Shown here piece after piece: positions 1-6,075 of a DNA stretch of 6,220 nucleotides. The position numbers and the translations under genes were made by a program. How positions within the stretch are numbered: the stretch's first letter is position 1; every line of letters begins with the position of its first letter. The notes beneath the pieces were generated by a model. That model was given only the letters and a program-made list of their open reading frames with translations. It ran no database searches and had not been told where the DNA came from. Source of the stretch: Bacteroidota bacterium (GTDB lineage: Bacteria; Bacteroidota; Bacteroidia; Chitinophagales; LD1); NCBI GenBank assembly GCA_947457525.1, contig CANGXE010000104.1:1-6220 (forward strand), read 5' to 3'.

Positions 1-188
1 ACCCCGAGTACTTTACTAACCCATTTTTTGAAAGCATTAGACTAGGGCACATCGACATCACTAGACTTTTATTGGCGCATGGTGCATCGTTGCAAGAAAA
101 AGAAATCATGACCGGGCTTACTTCCTTAGAGCTAACCAAGCAATTAGGAAATGCAGAAATGCTGGAGTTGGTGAAAGCTTACTTATAA
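1..188 (+). CDS. Ankyrin-repeat protein, C-terminal fragment (5' end outside window)
   Basis: The frame is open from base 3 to the TAA stop at 186-188 and gives 61 residues; it is cut by the window edge, so no start is visible. Residues about 6-38 read as one ankyrin repeat, with the family's second-helix signature GHIDITRLLLAHGA followed by a GLTSLEL segment that resembles the start of another repeat. The remaining residues, through LGNAEMLELVKAYL, look like a degenerate C-terminal capping repeat. Ankyrin repeats are protein-binding scaffolds, so no specific function or partner can be inferred from the fragment. It runs convergently into the isoaspartyl peptidase gene, and the last 10 bases of the two genes overlap (179-188). 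No hairpin terminator is visible after the stop. Confidence in the coding call is good; the ankyrin assignment rests on one full repeat and a cap. Confidence 0.75.
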   Translation, partial: PEYFTNPFFESIRLGHIDITRLLLAHGASLQEKEIMTGLTSLELTKQLGNAEMLELVKAYL

Positions 189-1108
189 ATAGCTACCTCG
201 GGTTGGGCATCGGCTTTGGCCCATCCTCGATACATGCCTGCCGAGTTGAATGGCAACGTAACGTTTCCGGCATAATCAAGGGCAATCAAGCCACCTTCGC
301 CACCTATCGCTTTCAGTTTTTGGTTTACTACGAAATCTGCAGCTTCAATCAAAGACAGTCCCTTGTATTCCATCAAGCAAGCAATGTCATACGCCACGAG
401 TTGCTTCATGAAAAACTCTCCATGGCCGGTGCAAGACACTGCACAGGTCGAATTGTCCGCATACGTTCCCGCACCGATTATAGGCGTATCGCCCACGCGG
501 CCAAATTTCTTATTCGTCATTCCACCTGTGGAAGTAGCCGCAGCTAAATTGCCGTGTTGATCGAGCGCAACAGCACCTACCGTGCCAAACTTTTTGTCTT
601 TATCCGCAGTATGGTCGAGTATAGTTTTTTCTTCATCTTTTACTGATTGCCATTGCTCGTATCGATATTGATCGTGGAAATATTCATCAGTTTCCATCGT
701 AAATCCATTCGCTGTGGCAAATGCTTTTGCGCCATCTCCAATCAACAATACGTGCTCTGTTTTTTCCATCACGGCTCTTGCCAAAGAAACCGGGTTTTTA
801 ATTCCACTCACAGCTGCCACAGCGCCACAACTCCGGTCAGCACCGCTCATAATGGCGGCATCCATTTCGTGCTTTCCCGCTGCGTTAAACACAGCTCCTT
901 TGCCCGCATTGAACAAGGGGCAATCCTCCAGCACTTTCACAGATGCCTCTACGGCATCTATACTTTTGCCGCCATGTTGAAGAATGCGCTGCCCAGTCAA
1001 TAAAGCATCTGCCAGAGCAGCTTTATAAGCTTGTTCTTTTTCGGGTGTGAGCAAGTGAGGTAGGATGGTGCCGGCTCCACCGTGTACGGCAATGGCAAAT
1101 GTAGACAT
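179..1108 (-). CDS. iaaA: Isoaspartyl peptidase / plant-type (type III) L-asparaginase, Ntn-hydrolase
   Basis: This 309-residue cytoplasmic enzyme is predicted to hydrolyse beta-aspartyl dipeptides; next to cyanophycin genes the likely substrate is beta-Asp-Arg, giving free Asp and Arg. The family is made as a precursor that cleaves itself before a threonine, which becomes the N-terminal nucleophile of the beta subunit. Visible here are the N-terminal glycine-rich HGGAG (9-13), the cleavage site KKFG/TVGAVALD with nucleophile Thr176, the ATSTGGMTNK block (191-200; Thr194), Arg204 and Asp207 in GRVGD, and Thr227-Gly228 in CTGHGE. These match the E. coli IaaA catalytic and substrate-binding residues at a constant offset of -3 (family numbering from memory). 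The predicted subunits are about 175 and 134 residues. Length is normal and no signal peptide is seen. The ATG at 1106-1108 directly precedes the conserved N-terminal strand and lies 11 bases after the cphB stop, so the two genes are probably co-transcribed. Asparaginase activity is a possible side reaction. Confidence 0.93.
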   Translation of the reverse strand: MSTFAIAVHGGAGTILPHLLTPEKEQAYKAALADALLTGQRILQHGGKSIDAVEASVKVLEDCPLFNAGKGAVFNAAGKHEMDAAIMSGADRSCGAVAAVSGIKNPVSLARAVMEKTEHVLLIGDGAKAFATANGFTMETDEYFHDQYRYEQWQSVKDEEKTILDHTADKDKKFGTVGAVALDQHGNLAAATSTGGMTNKKFGRVGDTPIIGAGTYADNSTCAVSCTGHGEFFMKQLVAYDIACLMEYKGLSLIEAADFVVNQKLKAIGGEGGLIALDYAGNVTLPFNSAGMYRGWAKADAQPEVAIYK

Positions 1109-1119
1109 AGAGATTAAGT

Positions 1120-2001
1120 TTATTCGGCAATCATTTCAAACTTGTGGGTATCGAGCTCAAATCGGCTGCCATGTTCCATGATGTGCACCACTAAATTTTC
1201 AACAGAAAAAGGAGAGCCTTCTTCCACATCAGCAATGTTGCTGTGCACAATATTCCGGCCGTCAAAGAGGAATACCGCTCCGCTTCCGATGGTTTCGAGG
1301 TGAACACCGTTTGTGATGACAATGCCAGTATCTTCCCCCAAACCAATACCTACGCAAGAAGGATTAGCTGAAACTGCTTGCGCCAACCGAGCAAATCTGC
1401 CGCGCTTGTTGAAGTGAGAATCGATGATTACCCCATCCACAAAAGACAAACCGGTGGTGATTTTCACTTCACCTTTAATGTGAGCACGCTCGGCATTGCC
1501 TTGATAAATCATGGTGCTGCTCATGGCCATGGCACCGGCACTAGTACCTGCTATCACAAAATTTTCGTTTTTATAACGCTGTTTCAACAGGGCTAGAAAT
1601 TCAGTGCCGCCAAAGATGGCGGTGAGGCGAAGTTGATTGCCGCCCGAAAACATCAACGCATCGCAATCGCGAAGGCGCTGCACCGTATTTGGATCCATGG
1701 CTTGTCTGCGTTCGCGCACATCAATGATACCTACGTTTGTGCAGCCGATTTTGGTGAGTGCACTAAGGTAGTTTTCTCCCACTTCTACGGGGATAGAGGA
1801 AGCTGTAGTTACCACTTCAATCCGCGCATCTAAACGCCCCACTTCTTTGATAAAACGTTTGAGAATTCCCATCTCAAAAAACTTCAAGTTGTTGCGTTCA
1901 ATGACGCCAAGTTCTAGATCAGTTCCTTTGTCTTCCGCTCCACCGATGGAAATTAATTTGCCCTTTGGATTTTGCATGGGGGCAAATTTGTATTTTATCA
2001 T
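1120..2001 (-). CDS. cphB: Cyanophycinase (intracellular, peptidase family S51)
   Basis: Predicted to be an exo-type serine peptidase that releases beta-Asp-Arg dipeptides from cyanophycin; 293 residues. The nucleophile elbow is AGTSAGA (151-157) with Ser154. DSHFNKRGRFARL (194-206) carries His196 and Arg200, Arg202 and Arg205, and GLGEDTG contains Glu223. FSGGNQL holds Gln123. All correspond to the Synechocystis CphB triad Ser132/His174/Glu201, its substrate-binding arginines 178/180/183 and Gln101 at a constant +22 (reference numbering from memory), which is strong evidence for a true cyanophycinase rather than another S51 dipeptidase. The extra ~20 residues lie at the N-terminus and show no signal peptide, so the enzyme should be cytoplasmic, unlike secreted cyanophycinases of bacteria that feed on external polymer. 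Start at ATG 1999-2001; Met9 is an alternative, since conserved sequence begins near GKLISIGGAED (14-24). No Shine-Dalgarno sequence is seen. It is the first gene of a probable cphB-iaaA operon, divergent from cphA. Confidence 0.95.
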   Translation of the reverse strand: MIKYKFAPMQNPKGKLISIGGAEDKGTDLELGVIERNNLKFFEMGILKRFIKEVGRLDARIEVVTTASSIPVEVGENYLSALTKIGCTNVGIIDVRERRQAMDPNTVQRLRDCDALMFSGGNQLRLTAIFGGTEFLALLKQRYKNENFVIAGTSAGAMAMSSTMIYQGNAERAHIKGEVKITTGLSFVDGVIIDSHFNKRGRFARLAQAVSANPSCVGIGLGEDTGIVITNGVHLETIGSGAVFLFDGRNIVHSNIADVEEGSPFSVENLVVHIMEHGSRFELDTHKFEMIAE

Positions 2002-2077
2002 TTAATATTTCATATTCATTTTACACAATCGGTGTGGTTAAAAAACTAAAGCTATTATTGACGAATAATTATACTCT
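2002..2077. promoter_or_regulatory. Divergent intergenic region between cphB and cphA
   Basis: This 76-base AT-rich gap is the only non-coding space between the two divergent start codons, so it most likely holds the promoters of both the degradation operon and cphA. No convincing Bacteroidota promoter pair (TTTG near -33 with TAnnTTTG near -7) is found on the + strand. On the - strand there is one near match, TAGCTTTA (rc of about 2047-2054), and a TATAAT (rc of 2068-2073), neither with a clear upstream partner. A shared regulator is plausible from the geometry but is inference only. Confidence 0.5.
2054..2069. repeat. AT-rich inverted repeat just upstream of cphA
   Basis: ATTATT-GACG-AATAAT is a perfect 6-base inverted repeat with a 4-base spacer, ending 8 bases before the cphA start codon. 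Its position would suit an operator or a small 5'-leader hairpin. It is short and all A/T in a very AT-rich gap, so chance occurrence is quite possible. Confidence 0.3.
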
Positions 2078-4729
2078 ATGAAGATTATTGATATCAAAGT
2101 AATGAACGGACCGAACTATTGGAGCGTAAAACGCCACAAACTAATAGTGATGGTGCTTGATATAGAAGAACTTGAAGAGAAACCAACAAATAAGATTGAT
2201 GGCTTTGCTGAAAGAATTGAAAAATTGTTTCCGACCATGTATGAACATCGTTGCTCTAAGGAATATGAGGGGGGATTTTTTGAGCGGGTGCGCGAAGGCA
2301 CATGGATGGGACATGTGATAGAACACATTGCTCTTGAGTTGCAGACACTGGCAGGAATGGAAGTAGGCTTTGGTCGCACCAGAGAAACTAGTAAGAGTGG
2401 CGTTTATAATGTTGTATTCACCTATATGGAAGCTAAAGTAGGCCGCTACACAGCCGAAGTGAGTGTGGATATAGCACAAGCATTGATTGATAACACACCG
2501 ATTGATTTGCCGGCAATTATTCAGAAGCTTAGAGAAATGCGCGAGGAAGAGCGCCTTGGGCCCAGTACAGGTTCAATTGTTGATGAAGCTGTGAAACGTA
2601 AAATACCATTCATTCGGTTGAACAAACGCTCTTTGGTACAGTTGGGTTATGGTATCAATCAACGCAGAATTCAAGCTACTGTGGTTAGTACGACTAGCAA
2701 TATTGCTGTAGAGATTGCCTGCGACAAGGAAGATACAAAGAACTTGTTAGAGGCTGCGCAAATCCCTGTGCCACGCGGAGTGATTATTTATGATGAAGAA
2801 GATTTGGAAAGAGCAGTTAGCAAGTTGGGTTATCCTTTAGTAACTAAACCAATTGATGGAAATCATGGGAAAGGCGCAACCACAGATTTGAAGAATTGGG
2901 AAGAGGTGAAGGCAGGATTTTATGCCGCTAAAAAGTATTCAAAAGCTATTATCTGCGAAAAGTTTATCACCGGTCGAGATCATCGCTTGTTAGTGATCAA
3001 CTATAAGTTTGTAGCGGCTGCCTTGCGCACTCCGGCTACGGTAATTGGCGATGGCGTTTCTAGCATACAGCAATTGATTGACATCGTTAACTGCGACCCG
3101 CGCAGAGGTTATGGTCACGAAAAAACATTGACCTCCATCAAAGTGGATGAGTTTACAGAAAATATTCTTCGCGATAAACAATTTACTCTCGACACGATCT
3201 TGCCGAGGGACTACGAACTTTGGCTAAAACCAACCGCCAACTTAAGCACGGGTGGCACGGCAACGGATGTTACAGATACCGTTCACCCTTCAAACATCGT
3301 TATGGCCGAGCGTATCGCACGAATAATCGGGTTGGACATTTGCGGAATTGACATTATGGCTCACAGCCTGCGCGACCCTATTACAGAAAACGGAGGTGCT
3401 ATTTTGGAAGTCAACGCTGCGCCTGGTTTCCGTATGCACCTCGACCCTACCTCCGGTTTGCCGCGCAATGTAGCAGAGCCAGTTATTGACATGCTTTATC
3501 CTCCGGGCACATCAGCACGTATTCCGATTATTGCTATTACAGGAACTAATGGTAAAACCACGACCACTCGTTTGACCGCTCACATTGTGAAACAAATGGG
3601 GAAGAAGGTTGGTTTCACCACCACGGAAGGCGTTTATATTCAAAACGAAAAATTGATGACCGGAGATTGCACCGGACCGGTTAGTGCAGAGTTTGTACTT
3701 AAAGACCCAACTGTAGAGTTTGCGGTGCTAGAGTCGGCTCGTGGCGGTATTCTCCGTGCGGGGTTAGGATTTCATCAATGCGACATTGCTATCGTCACTA
3801 ACATTGCACCCGATCATCTAGGACTTGGAGGCATTGATACGCTCGAGCAGCTTTCACGGGTTAAATCTGTCGTACCGAAATCAGTTTTCCCAAGCGGATA
3901 TGCTATTTTGAATGCAGATGATAAGCACGTGCTTTCTATGCGCGAGGAATTGTCTTGCAAGATTGCACTTTTCTCGTTAAATGAAAACAATCCGAAGTTA
4001 AAAGAGCATTGCGAGAAAGGAGGCATTGCTGCAGTGTATGAAAATGGTTTTGTCACTATCATGAAGGGCACTTGGAAAATTCGAGTAGATAAAGTAACTA
4101 ACATCCCAATAACGTTTGGCGGAAAAGCAGAGTTTAACATAGCTAACGTTTTGCCCGCAATGTTGGCGGCCTATCTTTCCGATTTCAAGATTGAAGATAT
4201 TCGTCTAGCTCTAGAAACCTTTGTGCCTTCACCGGCTCAAACACCTGGAAGAATGAATATTTTCTACTTTAAAAACTTTGCAGTGATGGCCGATTATGCG
4301 CACAATGCACATGGTATGGAAGCTATCGGTAAATTTGTGTCTAAGATTGACGCTACCAGAAAAGTAGGCGTTATTGCCGGAGTGGGAGATAGGCGAGATG
4401 AAGACACGGAGGCGCTAGGTCGCGAGGCTGCAAAAGTGTTTGATGAAATTATTATTCGGCAAGATAAAAACTTGCGGGGCAAATCAGAGGAAGAAATCAT
4501 TGCGCTATTGACCAAGGGTATTCACAGCGTGAAAAGCGATATTAAAATCACTTCTATCAAAACCGAACGCGATGCTATTGATCATGCTATTCGCAATGCT
4601 ATCAAAGGCTCGTTTATTGTTATTATTCACGATGTAGTAGTTTCTGCACTCGACCAAATTCAACAACTCAAAGAAGATGAAGACAGTGGCAAGTCGAGCA
4701 TTGATAGTTTGAACGATTGGGTGATATAG
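2078..4729 (+). CDS. cphA: Cyanophycin synthetase (CphA1-type)
   Basis: Makes cyanophycin by alternately adding Asp to the backbone and Arg to its side chain, using ATP for each step; cytoplasmic. The 883 residues are close to the roughly 870-900 usual for CphA1. The N domain (about 1-160) has an HxxEH motif, GHVIEHIALELQ, with His79, Glu82 and His83; this site has been described as a metal-dependent hydrolase that trims polymer into primers. The ATP-grasp domain (about 210-475) shows KPIDGNHGKGAT (257-268), EKFITGRDHRLLV (294-306; Glu294, Arg303), Asp425, and EVNAAPGFRMH (444-454; Glu444, Asn446). The Mur-ligase domain (about 482-883) has an intact P-loop, GTNGKTTTT (489-497, Lys493), ESARGGILRAGL (552-563), NIAPDHL (575-581), FNIAN (686-690), TPGRMN (722-727) and GVGDRRDED (768-776). 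Both ATP sites appear intact, arguing against CphA2, which condenses ready-made dipeptides. One oddity is DYAHNAHG (739-746), where related Mur ligases usually have Pro after HN. The ATG at 2078 precedes the conserved N-terminal sequence; no Shine-Dalgarno is visible. Confidence 0.97.
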   Translation: MKIIDIKVMNGPNYWSVKRHKLIVMVLDIEELEEKPTNKIDGFAERIEKLFPTMYEHRCSKEYEGGFFERVREGTWMGHVIEHIALELQTLAGMEVGFGRTRETSKSGVYNVVFTYMEAKVGRYTAEVSVDIAQALIDNTPIDLPAIIQKLREMREEERLGPSTGSIVDEAVKRKIPFIRLNKRSLVQLGYGINQRRIQATVVSTTSNIAVEIACDKEDTKNLLEAAQIPVPRGVIIYDEEDLERAVSKLGYPLVTKPIDGNHGKGATTDLKNWEEVKAGFYAAKKYSKAIICEKFITGRDHRLLVINYKFVAAALRTPATVIGDGVSSIQQLIDIVNCDPRRGYGHEKTLTSIKVDEFTENILRDKQFTLDTILPRDYELWLKPTANLSTGGTATDVTDTVHPSNIVMAERIARIIGLDICGIDIMAHSLRDPITENGGAILEVNAAPGFRMHLDPTSGLPRNVAEPVIDMLYPPGTSARIPIIAITGTNGKTTTTRLTAHIVKQMGKKVGFTTTEGVYIQNEKLMTGDCTGPVSAEFVLKDPTVEFAVLESARGGILRAGLGFHQCDIAIVTNIAPDHLGLGGIDTLEQLSRVKSVVPKSVFPSGYAILNADDKHVLSMREELSCKIALFSLNENNPKLKEHCEKGGIAAVYENGFVTIMKGTWKIRVDKVTNIPITFGGKAEFNIANVLPAMLAAYLSDFKIEDIRLALETFVPSPAQTPGRMNIFYFKNFAVMADYAHNAHGMEAIGKFVSKIDATRKVGVIAGVGDRRDEDTEALGREAAKVFDEIIIRQDKNLRGKSEEEIIALLTKGIHSVKSDIKITSIKTERDAIDHAIRNAIKGSFIVIIHDVVVSALDQIQQLKEDEDSGKSSIDSLNDWVI

Positions 4730-4751
4730 ACTATAAAAATAGGAATACTCT

Positions 4752-5042
4752 ATGAAAAGAATATGTGCGCTATTTTTCTTTTTTGCCTGTTTCGCAATGG
4801 GGCAGTTGCAAGCGCAAGATGGATTTGATTATTTGGTTATCTATCTCAAAGAAAAAACTGTGGCAATGGAACGCGTAGAGCAGAATATTGTGGAGCGAGT
4901 GAAACAGAGTAGTCTCACTCAAGCTGTGACTAAAAGTAAATCTACCGATTTAGATAACACAGCAAAACAGCTGGTTCGACAAGGATGGGAGATAAGTGTA
5001 GTGACAAAAGAAGCGTACTACTTTCGCAAGAAACGCGAATAG
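4752..5042 (+). CDS. Small predicted exported protein of unknown function, next to cphA
   Basis: I do not recognise a family for this 96-residue protein. Its N-terminus is a clear export signal: MKR, then a hydrophobic core (about 4-17, with four consecutive Phe), with a likely signal peptidase I site after Ala21 (LQA/QDG). Cys13 lies inside the core without a proper lipobox, so a lipoprotein is unlikely. The mature ~75 residues start with a strand-like FDYLVIYLKEK (25-35), continue with a charged helical stretch (about 37-75), and end in QGWEISVVTKEAYYFRKKRE (77-96). That outline (strand, helix, GWE plus strand, terminal YYF-basic strand) faintly resembles small DUF4177-like proteins, which is a weak analogy only. 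The gene begins 22 bases after the cphA stop with no terminator between them, so co-transcription is likely. An AGGA at 4741-4744, 7 bases before the ATG, is a plausible weak ribosome binding site. How an exported protein relates to intracellular cyanophycin is not evident. Confidence 0.8.
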   Translation: MKRICALFFFFACFAMGQLQAQDGFDYLVIYLKEKTVAMERVEQNIVERVKQSSLTQAVTKSKSTDLDNTAKQLVRQGWEISVVTKEAYYFRKKRE

Positions 5043-5066
5043 TTGTCGCTAACTATTTCCTTTTTT
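5038..5066 (+). terminator. Possible weak intrinsic terminator after the cphA-linked small gene
   Basis: AATAGTT (5038-5044) and AACTATT (5051-5057) form a perfect 7-base inverted repeat around the loop GTCGCT, followed on the + strand by a T-rich tract (TTTCCTTTTTT, 5056-5066). The stem begins within the last codons of the small gene and extends into the end of the convergent gene, filling the 10-base space between them. The stem is AT-rich, so folding strength would be low. The run of T is on the + side only, so it best fits termination of the cphA transcript. Confidence 0.45.
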
Positions 5067-6060
5067 CGTGCAGTTTCCATTGCTGTATTTGCACTTCTTC
5101 TTTAACTAAGTCTAAGGATTGAATAACCATATCCGTAAAGGTCTTTTTTAGCTTCTCGTCTTCTTCGTCTGTGAGTAAGGTTTCTATCACGCCATCCGTT
5201 ATCTTTTCAATAACCACTCGGCTTTCTTCGCTGCTCATGCGTTCGAAAATACTGTTGATGGTCTGAAACGTGATGTCATACACCGACTGTTGCAACGCAG
5301 CACTAGCAGTTTTGCCGACCATTGGCACTTGTTCCAACACACGAATATTTTGATTTTGCTTTATTGCTTCCGATACCGACACACGGATACTCTCGCGCAG
5401 GTCTTCGCGGTTGAGGGCATATTGATCGCGGGTGACTTTCTGCACTCTGTGAGCAATATAATCCACCAATACATCTTTGCGCGGCAACACCACTTGTTCA
5501 ATGATTTTACCTGTGAGTGGTATACCCGCCTTTACTTCTTCTTGCACACTTTCTATGATGTTGACCACCACTCTATCTGACACTTCTTCGGTCAGTACTT
5601 TCATGTATTTTGTGAAAAGTTTAAAGAGATAGAATTGGCGCAAGTTGATAATGCCCATACGATGAATGCGAATAAGAATAGCCACCACACGCAAGAACCT
5701 CAATGCACGCATAGAGCCAATCGGAATGCATCCTAATAAATCATACCAATGAGCAAACGGATAGAAAAACCAACGGTGATAAGTACCTAAGGAGATGGCC
5801 ACAACCCAACGAAAAGTGAATTCAACAAGAAAAAAGCCTACAAAGCAGGCATCTATCAAACCGAAATGTTCGTAGATGGGTAGATATAAATTATAGAAAG
5901 CCGGAATGTATTCTTGGAATAAATTTCGCATCACTTGGCTCTCAAAATTGAGCTGAATGCCAAGCAAAGTCAAGTTGATAATCACCAACACCACCATCGA
6001 AATGTCGGCTAGCAAAAATAGCTTGTCGATGGTGGGGCTGTATGTTTGTTTATTCGTCAT
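5053..6060 (-). CDS. Membrane protein with voltage-sensor-like (ion-transport type) N-terminal domain and long helical C-terminal region
   Basis: The 335-residue inner-membrane protein resembles the S1-S4 part of the voltage-gated ion-channel superfamily. Predicted segments are S1 about 14-37, S2 about 67-90 (Glu80, Arg84), S3 about 100-115 (WYDLLGCIPIG, Asp107), and S4 about 117-135. S4 has Arg118, Arg121 and Arg124 at every third position, then Arg131 and Arg134; acidic residues in S2 and S3 and spaced arginines in S4 are the voltage-sensor hallmark. After S4 there is no second hydrophobic hairpin or pore/selectivity sequence. Residues about 140-335 are instead a charged, mostly helical, presumably cytoplasmic region. 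It may therefore be a pore-less sensor, a proton-channel-like protein, or a membrane anchor annotated by similarity as an ion transporter; no transport function can be asserted. It starts 15 bases after the MFS gene stop on the same strand, so the two are probably co-transcribed. The ATG at 6058-6060 lacks a Shine-Dalgarno; no better start is evident. Confidence 0.75.
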   Translation of the reverse strand: MTNKQTYSPTIDKLFLLADISMVVLVIINLTLLGIQLNFESQVMRNLFQEYIPAFYNLYLPIYEHFGLIDACFVGFFLVEFTFRWVVAISLGTYHRWFFYPFAHWYDLLGCIPIGSMRALRFLRVVAILIRIHRMGIINLRQFYLFKLFTKYMKVLTEEVSDRVVVNIIESVQEEVKAGIPLTGKIIEQVVLPRKDVLVDYIAHRVQKVTRDQYALNREDLRESIRVSVSEAIKQNQNIRVLEQVPMVGKTASAALQQSVYDITFQTINSIFERMSSEESRVVIEKITDGVIETLLTDEEDEKLKKTFTDMVIQSLDLVKEEVQIQQWKLHEKRK

Positions 6061-6075
6061 GGATTTCGCAGAAGT

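Noticed and set aside
203..222. TGGGC / GCCCA inverted repeat near the 3' end of iaaA as a terminator
   Set aside because: It lies inside iaaA coding sequence, has a 10-base loop and is not followed by a T run on either strand.
203..1003. Several + strand open frames (for example 203-547, 647-1003, 714-980) opposite iaaA
   Set aside because: They lie wholly antisense to a gene with full catalytic motifs, encode no recognisable domain and overlap each other in different frames, as expected of shadows.
2058..2075. TTGACG and TATACT upstream of cphA as a -35/-10 promoter
   Set aside because: Only 6 bases separate the hexamers instead of about 17, and the start codon follows immediately, so they cannot work as a standard pair.
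2116..4515. - strand open frames opposite cphA (2116-2379, 2141-2479, 2990-3181, 3814-4140, 4294-4515)
   Set aside because: All are antisense to conserved cphA domains, with low-complexity or Ser/Cys-rich translations and no family resemblance.
2078..4729. cphA as a CphA2-type enzyme using dipeptides from CphB
   Set aside because: CphA2 proteins lack a working Mur-domain ATP site, whereas here the P-loop, DHL and GDRRDED motifs are intact.
4752..4815. Small exported protein as a lipoprotein
   Set aside because: Its only N-terminal cysteine in the hydrophobic core, Cys13, is preceded by Phe-Phe-Ala in mid-core rather than a lipobox at its end, and an ordinary cleavage site (LQA) follows.
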